NCBI RefSeq assembly: GCF_000632455.1 | Contig: NZ_JFYL01000004.1 | Location: 35,490 to 99,489, forward strand | DNA from: Acinetobacter sp. Ver3 | GTDB lineage: Bacteria; Pseudomonadota; Gammaproteobacteria; Pseudomonadales; Moraxellaceae | Length of the DNA: 64,000 nucleotides | Reading direction: 5' to 3' | Shown: positions 1 through 6,227 of the stretch, piece after piece | How positions within the stretch are numbered: the first letter of the stretch is position 1 | How the letters are laid out: each line of letters opens with the position of its first letter | Made by a program: the position numbers and the translations under genes | Notes under the pieces: generated by a model | Databases searched by the model: none | Told to the model about the DNA's origin: nothing | What the model saw: the letters and a program-made list of their open reading frames with translations, nothing else

Positions 1-173
1 CTGCACACGTCAGACCAAATTGGGAAAGACGGGAGAATTCCATCATTTTGTCGTTGCGCCAAAACTTGTGCTGCGTAGGCATCACGTTCAACTGCGCACA
101 CGGTTTTCCATCCAAGCAAATGCGATCCGAGTATTCCGCCACCAGCGCCTGCGAAAAGAGCCAACTCATTCAT
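1..173 (-). CDS. DNA cytosine-5 methyltransferase, N-terminal part (runs off window)
   Basis: Only the first 57 codons are present; the gene continues beyond base 1. The start MNELALFAGAGGG is the S-adenosylmethionine-binding motif I (F-A-G-x-G-G) of C5-cytosine methyltransferases, and the following AVERD matches the acidic residue of motif II. The ATG at 173 is preceded by a G-rich Shine-Dalgarno stretch at about 178-184. It lies leftward and downstream of the cro-like gene, so it is inferred to belong to the prophage leftward transcript and to methylate phage or host DNA, for example to evade restriction. The catalytic Pro-Cys motif IV lies outside the window, so activity cannot be judged. 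Confidence 0.75.
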   Translation of the reverse strand, partial: MNELALFAGAGGGILGSHLLGWKTVCAVERDAYAAQVLAQRQNDGILPSFPIWSDVC

Positions 174-236
174 TAGCTCCCCCCTTTCAATAAGTATTTG
201 TTTCGTGTTAAATTCATCATCGGTTTCCAACCTCGT

Positions 237-554
237 TTACTTTTCTGAGTGAACGGCTAAAAGGCTCAACTGGTCGCACAGTTGGGCTTTTTTCACGCCT
301 GAATGTTTTGGTGTTACATCAATCAATCGTGGCTGCGCTGTCAGCGCAAAGTCTGTATCTATTGTTTCTGTGGTAAGACGTGCAAAGGCTTTGAGAGAAT
401 TTAGGTATTCCCTCACTTCCGAGATTTTTTGATTCATGCAAACACGACTTAATTTAGAAACATCGGTTTTTTCGGCTTTGGCTATCGCTTCAAATTCACG
501 CTTTTCTTCATACGTGCATTTAAAAGTGATGCTTTCAGTAAGCTTTTCAGACAT
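237..554 (-). CDS. Small prophage hypothetical protein, possibly ribbon-helix-helix-like
   Basis: A 105-aa protein I do not recognise by name. Residues 1-45 (beta-like SITFKCTYEEKREFEAIAKA followed by a helical stretch) look like the strand-helix-helix layout of small ribbon-helix-helix DNA-binding proteins; the remaining 60 residues are not informative. It ends 63 nt before the methyltransferase start and begins 8 nt after the cro-like gene, so it is probably co-transcribed with both in the leftward prophage operon. A regulatory or accessory role in the lytic switch is inference only. Confidence 0.55.
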   Translation of the reverse strand: MSEKLTESITFKCTYEEKREFEAIAKAEKTDVSKLSRVCMNQKISEVREYLNSLKAFARLTTETIDTDFALTAQPRLIDVTPKHSGVKKAQLCDQLSLLAVHSEK

Positions 555-562
555 AGGCTCAC

Positions 563-754
563 CTAAGAATTTGCAGGCAAAGGGGCAATATTTGCTTTTA
601 ACTCCCCCTTTGTTGAAATTTCAAAAACGGCTTGAGTGCTTAAAGGGATACCTTTTCGCCAATAATTAATTACAGAGCGATCACGCCCAAGAATTCTTGC
701 GAGCTCTGCATCACTTTTTGCTTTATAGAAAGCCCGTAAATCATCCACGGTCAT
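563..754 (-). CDS. Cro/YdaS-like helix-turn-helix protein
   Basis: This 63-aa protein is almost all one helix-turn-helix: residues 3-45 contain DAELARILGRDRSVINYWRK, typical of YdaS/Cro-type phage regulators. It is divergent from the CI-type repressor gene, with the operator array between them, the classic lysis-lysogeny switch geometry. It is the first gene of the leftward transcript driven by a TTGACA promoter at about 786-814. By analogy with Cro it probably antagonises the repressor by binding the same operators. Operator site 755-770 touches its start codon, so autorepression is plausible. Confidence 0.7.
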   Translation of the reverse strand: MTVDDLRAFYKAKSDAELARILGRDRSVINYWRKGIPLSTQAVFEISTKGELKANIAPLPANS

Positions 755-837
755 GTTTATTTACCTAAACAACTTTGTTTAGTTTATTGAACGATAAGTT
801 TAGGAATATGTCAATTTTTTTGTTTAGTATTTTAAAC
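755..837. promoter_or_regulatory. Left operator array with leftward early promoter
   Basis: Three good copies of a 16-bp site with consensus GTTTAGTNNNNTRAAC lie at 755-770 (minus orientation, one mismatch), 777-792 and 822-837, plus a weak copy at 798-813. Their centres are 21-24 bp apart, about two helical turns, as in lambdoid operators. On the minus strand TTGACA (809-814) and TTCAAT (786-791) are separated by 17 bp, and site 777-792 covers this -10. The most likely ligands are the CI-type and Cro-like proteins encoded on either side. Sites and spacing are read directly; binding is inferred. Confidence 0.75.
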
Positions 838-857
838 AAACATTAGGCTTAATCATT

Positions 858-1547
858 ATGCAAACCACATCAGATAGAATTGCTCAGCGTATGTTTGAGC
901 TGGGTTTACAACATAAAGACTTAGTTGCCGCTACTGGTGCCAGTAAAGGGACAGTTACTAACTGGATCAGTGGGGTAAACAACCCAACAGGTAAGAGATT
1001 AATTTTATTAGCGCAAGCCTTAAAAACTTCTGAAAACTGGCTTTTAACAGGCAATCAAACCCCTGAATTTACACAAGTCGAGCCGTGGGATAGTAATACC
1101 CCGCTTGATGATGACGAGATTGAAATTCCATTCTTTAAAGATTTTTCTTTTGCTTGTGGCGGCGGCTCTATTGGCGAGGCTATCGCTAATGAAACACGCA
1201 AATTAAGAATGTCTAAAGCAACACTCAGGAACCTATCCATTACAAAAGAGAATGCCGTGGCAGCGACTGCAATCGGCGATTCAATGAGTCCAACCATTAA
1301 AAATGGGGACACAATTCACTTGGATTTAGCTCGTAAAAAAATCAAAGACGGGAAAATTTTTGCTATTTGTCATGGTGGTTTATTTATGGCTAAACGCCTT
1401 TATAACCTGCCTATGGGCGGGGTTCGCATTGTTTCTGACAATTCAGTTGAATACCCAGAAATACAATTAAGCGCGCAAGAAATGATTGATCAACAATTTG
1501 AGATTGTTGGCTGGGTTTGGCAAATATCCAGTTTAGAAAGCTGGTGA
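858..1547 (+). CDS. CI/LexA-type prophage repressor (HTH plus S24 peptidase)
   Basis: A 229-aa repressor. Residues 5-60 form an HTH_3-type DNA-binding domain (KDLVAATGASKGTVTNWISG). Residues about 90-225 form a LexA/CI-type S24 self-cleavage domain, with Ser142 in GDSMSP and Lys179 in FMAKR as the likely catalytic dyad; Ala99-Cys100-Gly101 is a plausible cleavage region in place of Ala-Gly. It should hold the prophage silent and be inactivated through RecA after DNA damage. It is divergent from the cro-like gene, and a membrane protein gene follows 4 nt after its stop, so both are presumably expressed in the lysogen. Confidence 0.9.
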   Translation: MQTTSDRIAQRMFELGLQHKDLVAATGASKGTVTNWISGVNNPTGKRLILLAQALKTSENWLLTGNQTPEFTQVEPWDSNTPLDDDEIEIPFFKDFSFACGGGSIGEAIANETRKLRMSKATLRNLSITKENAVAATAIGDSMSPTIKNGDTIHLDLARKKIKDGKIFAICHGGLFMAKRLYNLPMGGVRIVSDNSVEYPEIQLSAQEMIDQQFEIVGWVWQISSLESW

Positions 1548-1551
1548 TGAT

Positions 1552-2253
1552 ATGAAAAAGATTTGGGAATATGGGACATCCTCACCAATCCAAAGAGTTG
1601 GGCTAATAATATTGTCAATTGGACTACTTTCGTATTTAGCGTGGGTATTTGCTGAATATCGATATGGTTATGACTATAGATATATTGATAGATGGGTTGG
1701 TGTAATTTTTGACCCAGACTATTATCCAAGAAATAGAGATTTTTTGTTTTTTCACTTATATCTTTATTTAATTCCTATCGGTTTATTAATGACTTGGGGT
1801 TATAAGCTATTAGTAAAACTAAAAAAGTGGGTAATGGTTGGCAATAAAAAAGAATTGGTAAACGATCAAATATTACACTTCAAAGATAATGAAGCTGCAT
1901 TTGATATGGCTTGTAAATTTATGGATACCAATATAGTGCAAGACAAACCTGTTATCGCCATATCTATGCAGGATATGAAAAAACCATCCGAACCAATAAT
2001 GATTAAAGTTGCAGGTGACCCCTCTTTTTTTGCCCACACAGCTACCAACTACACTGGGGATCATTTAATAAAAAAAGGTGATTTAATTGGTGTTATGCCA
2101 TTCAAAAAGACAGAAAACATAACAAGTTACATGGAAGGTGATGAGAGAAAGCAATGGCTGTTTTTAGTTATTTCTGAAATTAACCCTAGATACCACACTA
2201 CAAAGCAAATGTGGTCAATAAAGAAAGACTTTTTAAGAGAAACTACTGATTGA
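1552..2253 (+). CDS. Membrane protein co-transcribed with the repressor (candidate lysogenic-conversion gene)
   Basis: A 233-aa protein of no family I recognise. Two hydrophobic segments at about 15-32 and 64-86 suggest an N-terminal hairpin in the inner membrane, with roughly 150 C-terminal residues in the cytoplasm. It starts 4 nt after the repressor stop and is followed by a strong terminator, so it forms a two-gene unit that should be on while the rest of the prophage is off. Genes in this position often provide superinfection exclusion or another benefit to the lysogen. That role is inference from position and topology; no catalytic motif is visible. Confidence 0.6.
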   Translation: MKKIWEYGTSSPIQRVGLIILSIGLLSYLAWVFAEYRYGYDYRYIDRWVGVIFDPDYYPRNRDFLFFHLYLYLIPIGLLMTWGYKLLVKLKKWVMVGNKKELVNDQILHFKDNEAAFDMACKFMDTNIVQDKPVIAISMQDMKKPSEPIMIKVAGDPSFFAHTATNYTGDHLIKKGDLIGVMPFKKTENITSYMEGDERKQWLFLVISEINPRYHTTKQMWSIKKDFLRETTD

Positions 2254-2274
2254 TAAACATAAAAAATAAAACAG

Positions 2275-2298
2275 CCCACCCCAACGGTGGGTTTTTTT
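2275..2298 (+). terminator. Rho-independent terminator after the repressor unit
   Basis: CCCACC (2275-2280) pairs with GGTGGG (2286-2291) around a 5-nt loop and is followed by seven T. It closes the repressor and membrane-protein transcript before the rightward early promoter. Confidence 0.85.
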
Positions 2299-2339
2299 AT
2301 TTGTCTTTAAAAAGCAAAATAGTTTGGGAAAATAAAAAA

Positions 2340-2391
2340 GTTCACTTAACTAAACAAAAGTATTGACTCAATTTGTTTAGTTTACTAAACT
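2340..2391 (+). promoter_or_regulatory. Right operator pair and rightward early promoter
   Basis: TTGACT (2363-2368) and TAAACT (2386-2391) are 17 bp apart. A perfect 6-4-6 palindrome, GTTTAGTTTACTAAAC (2375-2390), covers the -10, and a second copy of the same operator, inverted, lies at 2340-2355 upstream of the -35. These match the sites at 755-837, so the repressor is expected to silence both early promoters. Centre-to-centre spacing is 35 bp here, against 45 bp between the corresponding left sites (one helical turn difference). Confidence 0.75.
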
Positions 2392-2410
2392 GATCTCGTA
2401 CCCAATAAAA

Positions 2411-2443
2411 AAAGCGGCAATGAGTTCGAAGGCATGCCGCTTT
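2411..2443 (+). other. Leader hairpin in the rightward early transcript
   Basis: AAAGCGGCA (2411-2419) and TGCCGCTTT (2435-2443) form a perfect 9-bp stem with a 15-nt loop, starting about 20 nt after the predicted start of transcription and ending 19 nt before the first ATG. There is no good U-tract after it, so it is not a typical intrinsic terminator. It could be an attenuator, an antiterminator target or an mRNA-stabilising element. Confidence 0.6.
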
Positions 2444-2462
2444 GCAATTAAGCGAGATAAGT

Positions 2463-2651
2463 ATGAACCACAATCAAACAAAGAGTCAAACGTCTAAACG
2501 TTTGCACCAACACCCTACCCCAGCGGAAATGACGACAACTCGTCTAGCTTACATCCGCGCAAATATTAAAGAGTTTTCAATATTCACTGTAATGGCTGTG
2601 ATCTGCTGGCTATTGGTTAGCTCCCTTATCGCTTTGATTTTTGGGGGTTGA
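2463..2651 (+). CDS. Small single-pass membrane protein, first rightward early gene
   Basis: A 62-aa protein of unknown function. The first 38 residues are polar and basic; residues about 40-60 (FSIFTVMAVICWLLVSSLIA) form one transmembrane helix near the C-terminus, so it is probably tail-anchored. The ATG at 2463 was preferred over an in-frame upstream TTG-type start at 2442 because the latter lies inside the leader hairpin. Its stop is 2 nt before the next ATG. As the first gene after the operator-controlled promoter it should be among the first expressed on induction. Confidence 0.55.
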   Translation: MNHNQTKSQTSKRLHQHPTPAEMTTTRLAYIRANIKEFSIFTVMAVICWLLVSSLIALIFGG

Positions 2652-2653
2652 TC

Positions 2654-2923
2654 ATGTCTACAAAAAATGAATGGCAAAAGCTTCGTGCTAGATACAGCAG
2701 TAATGCCAAATATTCAAAAAGACGAGTTTTATCCAATAAAAATGACCTTGAAGATTTTGCAAACTGGCTTGTAGATCAAGGTGCTGAAATCTTATTAAAC
2801 CCCTGCCAACACGAGTCATTACGGTTTTATTTAAATAATGAATTTGGCATCGTTTGGGATAAAGGAACAGGGAATCTTTTGGCTCATGATATGGGCATGG
2901 CTTATGAGGAATCAAAAAGATGA
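2654..2923 (+). CDS. Small prophage hypothetical protein
   Basis: An 89-aa polar protein without a recognisable motif or membrane segment. The ATG at 2654 is preceded by GGGGG at 2643-2647 as ribosome-binding site. The stop overlaps the next gene's start (ATGA at 2920-2923), which indicates translational coupling to the nuclease gene. Its constant neighbours are recombination proteins, so a helper role for them is possible, but nothing in the sequence shows it. Confidence 0.6.
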   Translation: MSTKNEWQKLRARYSSNAKYSKRRVLSNKNDLEDFANWLVDQGAEILLNPCQHESLRFYLNNEFGIVWDKGTGNLLAHDMGMAYEESKR

Positions 2924-3741
2924 ACGCATTTGTCACACCTCAAAAAAATATCGTTTCTATCCGCGCTTCATCTCTAAGCGATTTATTTGATTGCCCTGCG
3001 CGATGGGAAGCTAAGAATTTATTAAATAAGCGTAATCCAGCTGGTGCACGTACTCGTTTAGGTACTGCAATTCATGAAGCAGTTACCCAATGGGACTATC
3101 AAAATCTGGTGGGTAACGATGTTTCAATCGAAGAATGTGAAGAAATTCTGCACCATCAAATTTGGCAGCCGAATGAAGAAGTGGATTGGTCTGATCTAAA
3201 CCAGAACGATGCTGAATCAATTGGCCAGTCAATGATGCATAAGTACATCACCCACATTGCACCTACTCAAAAGTTTATTGGTGTGGAAGTACGTTGCGAA
3301 TCATTAATCCTTGCAGATCTAGGCATTGAACTTACTGGCACCATCGACCGTATTTATGAAAACGACGAAGGTGAATTAGGCATTGGTGACATTAAAACCG
3401 GTAAAAGCTCCGTAGGTAGTGATGGTGTGGTTAAAACAGTTGGCCATGCACCGCAAATGGGAATTTATACCGTACTGGCTGCACATGCTTTACAGGAAGC
3501 TGTAACAGCACCATCTCGCATCTATGGCTTAACCACCGCAAAAACAGATAAAGGCCAGCACGTGGGAATCGGTGAAATCGAATCACCAGCTCAGGTTTTA
3601 CTTGGCACTGAGGAAGAACCTGGACTGCTTCAGTTTGCAGCCAAGGTCATAAAAAACGGTGTCTTTTTTGGCAACTCAAAATCCATGCTTTGCAGTGAAA
3701 AGTTCTGCCCTGCTTTCTCTACATGCAAATTTCGTAAGTAA
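2920..3741 (+). CDS. Cas4/RecB-like PD-(D/E)XK nuclease with four-cysteine cluster
   Basis: A 273-aa phage-type exonuclease. Core motifs are GTAIHEA near residue 49, GTIDRIY near 140 and GIGDIKTGK near 153, which give the His, Asp and D-x-K of the PD-(D/E)XK RecB family. Cys25 together with Cys258, Cys263 and Cys269 has the layout of the Fe-S cluster of Cas4 and AddB nucleases (one N-terminal cysteine and three near the C-terminus). The next gene encodes a RecT-like annealing protein, so the pair is probably an exonuclease-annealase recombination module like lambda Exo-Bet or RecET. Confidence 0.8.
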   Translation: MNAFVTPQKNIVSIRASSLSDLFDCPARWEAKNLLNKRNPAGARTRLGTAIHEAVTQWDYQNLVGNDVSIEECEEILHHQIWQPNEEVDWSDLNQNDAESIGQSMMHKYITHIAPTQKFIGVEVRCESLILADLGIELTGTIDRIYENDEGELGIGDIKTGKSSVGSDGVVKTVGHAPQMGIYTVLAAHALQEAVTAPSRIYGLTTAKTDKGQHVGIGEIESPAQVLLGTEEEPGLLQFAAKVIKNGVFFGNSKSMLCSEKFCPAFSTCKFRK

Positions 3742-3771
3742 TTAATTTTTTTCAAAATAAGGAATATACCC

Positions 3772-5238
3772 ATGACTTCACAAATGATGACAACTGAACA
3801 GCTTCGCACTCAACGTAAACCAGATGATGTAGAGGCAAGCTTTAATACATATCGTGGCTTCCAAGCTATGTCACATATGGCTGAAAGCTTAGCGAACAGT
3901 ACGATTATTCCCGAAGCTTTCCGCAATACAATCATGGTTAAAGACCGCTATGACAATAATGCTAAAAAATGGCTATATAAGCCTGAACACAATCCAAATG
4001 GCGTATCTAACTGCATCATCGCTCTAAATATGGCACAGCGTTTAGGCGCAGATCCAATGATGATTATGCAAAATCTCTACTTAGTTGATGGTCGTCCAAG
4101 TTGGTCAAGCCAATTTATTATTGCTGCAATTAACAGCTGTGGACGTTATAGCCCATTACGTTTTGACATCACTGGTGGTGATGAGGAAATGGAAATTCCT
4201 TATGCAGTTACAGAGTGGGAATATAACAAAGAGACTCGTAAGCGTGAGCCTGTGGATTCAAACAAAGTTGCCCGTGTGAAAAATCTTAAATGTGTAGCAT
4301 GGGTAATTGAAAAAGCAACTGGTGAGCGCCTTGAGTCTAGCCCGATCACCATGGAACTGGCTGTAAAAGAAGGTTGGTTCCAAAAGAATGGTTCAAAATG
4401 GCAAACCATGCCTGAGCAAATGTTGCGGTACCGTGCTGCATCATTCTTTGGTCGTATCTATGCGCCTGACTTATTAATGGGTCTACGCACACATGAAGAA
4501 GAACTTGATTCGATTATCGACATTACGCCTGAGCCTGCTCCGCAAGACGAGCCAACAACATTAGCTAATATTCAAAAAAATGTTGTTAAGAATGTTGCAA
4601 CTAATGACCAAATTTCAACGTCAAATGATGTAGAAGAAAAGAATGTTTCGGCAAAAAAACCTACTTCAACTGAAGTACGTAAAGAATATTTAGATCGAAT
4701 CGCTCAGATTGGAAATGCAAAGGATTTAGAAACTGTAATTCCGTTTATCAATGGCAATGAAATTCTTACAGATGCTCATAAAACATACCTGGTGAATGCG
4801 GTTACTAACAAAATTGAGGATTTGAATAAGTCTAAATCAACGAATGAAACTGTAGATCCGAATAGAAGTGCTCAAGTCAAAGGTGGGTTAGCCATGATGA
4901 TTAATGAGGCTAAAACACTTCCTGAACTTGAAGCTGTAGCACCTAAAGTTACTGAAAACAAAGCCAAACTGACACCTGAAGATCATCAAGAGCTATTGGT
5001 GAAATACAGCGAGCGTAAAGTAATTGTTGCTCAAGTAGACATTTTTGATAGTCAACCAGAGCAAAAACCAGTTGAGAAAGCGATTGCACGCATCATGAAG
5101 TGCCAGACCCAAGACGAAATAAATCAAGTTTGGGCTGAAATTGAAAGCGATCCTTACTTGTCTCGATCATTAACTGAAGAGGATAAGAAAGCTATCGAAA
5201 GTGCAGCTGATCAACGTGAAGCTGAGATTACAGGCTAA
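3772..5238 (+). CDS. RecT-like single-strand annealing protein with C-terminal repeats
   Basis: A 488-aa protein. Residues about 40-250 resemble phage RecT-family recombinases (CIIALNMAQRLGADPMMIMQ, then MLRYRAASFFGRIYAPDLLMG). These coat single-stranded DNA and anneal homologous strands. The remaining 240 residues are unusual: a low-complexity linker, then three helical units of about 45 residues sharing a leucine/acidic pattern (near 300-350, 375-420 and 435-485). It follows the Cas4-like nuclease by 30 nt and is likely its partner in phage recombination. The RecT assignment rests on motif recognition; an ERF-type annealase is the alternative. Confidence 0.7.
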   Translation: MTSQMMTTEQLRTQRKPDDVEASFNTYRGFQAMSHMAESLANSTIIPEAFRNTIMVKDRYDNNAKKWLYKPEHNPNGVSNCIIALNMAQRLGADPMMIMQNLYLVDGRPSWSSQFIIAAINSCGRYSPLRFDITGGDEEMEIPYAVTEWEYNKETRKREPVDSNKVARVKNLKCVAWVIEKATGERLESSPITMELAVKEGWFQKNGSKWQTMPEQMLRYRAASFFGRIYAPDLLMGLRTHEEELDSIIDITPEPAPQDEPTTLANIQKNVVKNVATNDQISTSNDVEEKNVSAKKPTSTEVRKEYLDRIAQIGNAKDLETVIPFINGNEILTDAHKTYLVNAVTNKIEDLNKSKSTNETVDPNRSAQVKGGLAMMINEAKTLPELEAVAPKVTENKAKLTPEDHQELLVKYSERKVIVAQVDIFDSQPEQKPVEKAIARIMKCQTQDEINQVWAEIESDPYLSRSLTEEDKKAIESAADQREAEITG

Positions 5239-5244
5239 TCACAA

Positions 5245-5260
5245 GCGCCCTTCGGGGCGC
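5245..5260 (+). other. UUCG tetraloop hairpin between recT-like and microprotein genes
   Basis: GCGCCC-TTCG-GGGCGC forms a perfect six-bp GC stem closed by the very stable UUCG tetraloop, 7 nt after the recT-like stop. No T-run follows, so it more likely protects the upstream mRNA 3' end or uncouples expression than terminates. Confidence 0.7.
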
Positions 5261-5279
5261 ACTCCAAGGAGTGGATCGT

Positions 5280-5369
5280 ATGAAACGTGAATATTTTTAT
5301 GGGTGTGTGATGTTAATTATTTTTGGTTTTGCAGCTGCAGTCGTGGCGATATGGGAAAAGGTGGCGTGA
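5280..5369 (+). CDS. 29-aa membrane microprotein
   Basis: A very short ORF with strong translation signals: AGGAG at 5267-5271 is 8 nt from the ATG, and its stop overlaps the next start in TGATG (5367-5371). The peptide begins MKREYFYG, and residues about 9-24 (VMLIIFGFAAAVVAIW) form one transmembrane helix. It may act as a small membrane effector, or its translation may simply open the ribosome-binding site of the clamp-like gene. Function is unknown. Confidence 0.6.
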   Translation: MKREYFYGCVMLIIFGFAAAVVAIWEKVA

Positions 5370-5920
5370 TGAAATTTAAAAATTCTTATCCTATTCTTTA
5401 TAAAGATTTACAAGCATGTCTTATTTTTACAGCCAAACAAGATGTCCGTTTTTACTTAAAAGGTGTTTATGTTGGTAAGGGAATAATTTCAGCTACACAT
5501 GGTCATGCAGCTTTAATTTGCGATGCACCAGAATCTGAAGAAATTGATTTAATTATACCGAGGGAATCCATAGCTTCTCTTATTCGCAAACTTGGTAAAA
5601 GTGAACGTATTGATTATGTGAACCTCCATGAAATTAGCGAAGAATTTTGGCTTCTTCAGTATTCAGATGCATTTGAACTTTTCAGGCCTATAAACGGAAA
5701 GTTCCCAGATGTGAAAAAAATAGATTTTCAAAAGCCTGAACGCTATACAGCGGAAGAATTTCCAACCTTCAATTTTGATTATCTTATGGATTTTCGAAAA
5801 GCCGCTGCAATTTACATGAAATTTATTGCACCGAAAATCTATCCGACATCAGTAAACGGTACAGCATATATAGAAATTAATGATCGTGTGCACGGTTTGT
5901 TAATGCCAGCAAGGACTTAA
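5369..5920 (+). CDS. Beta sliding clamp-like (DnaN-like) protein, short prophage form
   Basis: A 183-aa protein from the ATG at 5369, with AAAAGGTGG as ribosome-binding site and translational coupling to the microprotein. It follows the order of motifs in the second and third domains of the DNA polymerase III beta clamp: DVRFYLKG (25-32, cf. DVRYYLNG), ATHGHAAL (42-49, cf. ATDGHRLA), IIPRES (62-67, cf. IVPRKG), then FPDVKK (cf. FPDYRR), and a C-terminus LLMPART like the clamp's VVMPMRL. Domain I is absent; the protein is about half the usual 366-380 residues. It may recruit or block clamp-binding proteins during phage replication. Homology is inferred from motifs only. Confidence 0.6.
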   Translation: MKFKNSYPILYKDLQACLIFTAKQDVRFYLKGVYVGKGIISATHGHAALICDAPESEEIDLIIPRESIASLIRKLGKSERIDYVNLHEISEEFWLLQYSDAFELFRPINGKFPDVKKIDFQKPERYTAEEFPTFNFDYLMDFRKAAAIYMKFIAPKIYPTSVNGTAYIEINDRVHGLLMPART

Positions 5921-5922
5921 AT

Positions 5923-6000
5923 ATGACTGAATATTGCTTTATGTGTAAAAAATTCACGGTTCGCTGTGGTGTGTTCTGTTCAGTTTGTGGGTTTAAGTGA
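5923..6000 (+). CDS. 25-aa cysteine-rich (zinc-ribbon-like) microprotein
   Basis: An ORF of 25 codons with AAGGA (5911-5915) 7 nt before its ATG, starting 2 nt after the clamp-like gene and ending 8 nt before the next gene. The peptide has Cys5-x2-Cys8 and Cys15-x3-Cys19-x2-Cys22, so one Zn2+ ion could be held by two CxxC pairs. Its placement inside a tightly packed operon supports translation. Function unknown; small zinc-ribbon peptides of this type are common in phage early regions. Confidence 0.55.
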   Translation: MTEYCFMCKKFTVRCGVFCSVCGFK

Positions 6001-6008
6001 GGTAGAAA

Positions 6009-6227
6009 ATGTCTAAAGTTGTATTGAAGCCTGAGGAGCTTTTAGCACAAAAGATTGCATCTGGTACTTCATTAGTCAGCACAAAAGATGCAGCAACGAT
6101 TTTAGGTTATGCACAAGTAACGCTTCGCAAATGGGCAAGTTATGGCAATGGCGACTTAAAACCAGTGATGACTAAAAACGGTGCGAAGTGGCGTTTGACT
6201 GATATTCGGAATTTGGTAGGTGTGTGA
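6009..6227 (+). CDS. AlpA/excisionase-like helix-turn-helix protein
   Basis: A 72-aa protein whose centre (STKDAATILGYAQVTLRKWA) is a MerR/AlpA-type winged helix-turn-helix, as in excisionases and phage transcription activators; WRLTDIRNLV at the end fits the wing. GAGGTAG precedes the ATG. It lies close to the attachment region at the tRNA, so it may be the excisionase or directionality factor, although no integrase gene is next to it. The stop overlaps the next start (TGATG). Confidence 0.65.
   Translation: MSKVVLKPEELLAQKIASGTSLVSTKDAATILGYAQVTLRKWASYGNGDLKPVMTKNGAKWRLTDIRNLVGV

Noticed and set aside
436..669. 77-aa plus-strand ORF
   Set aside because: Antisense to the two small leftward prophage genes, with no ribosome-binding site or protein-like features.
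5245..5260. GC-rich UUCG hairpin as a rho-independent terminator
   Set aside because: No T-run follows, and the downstream genes are tightly packed in the same operon.
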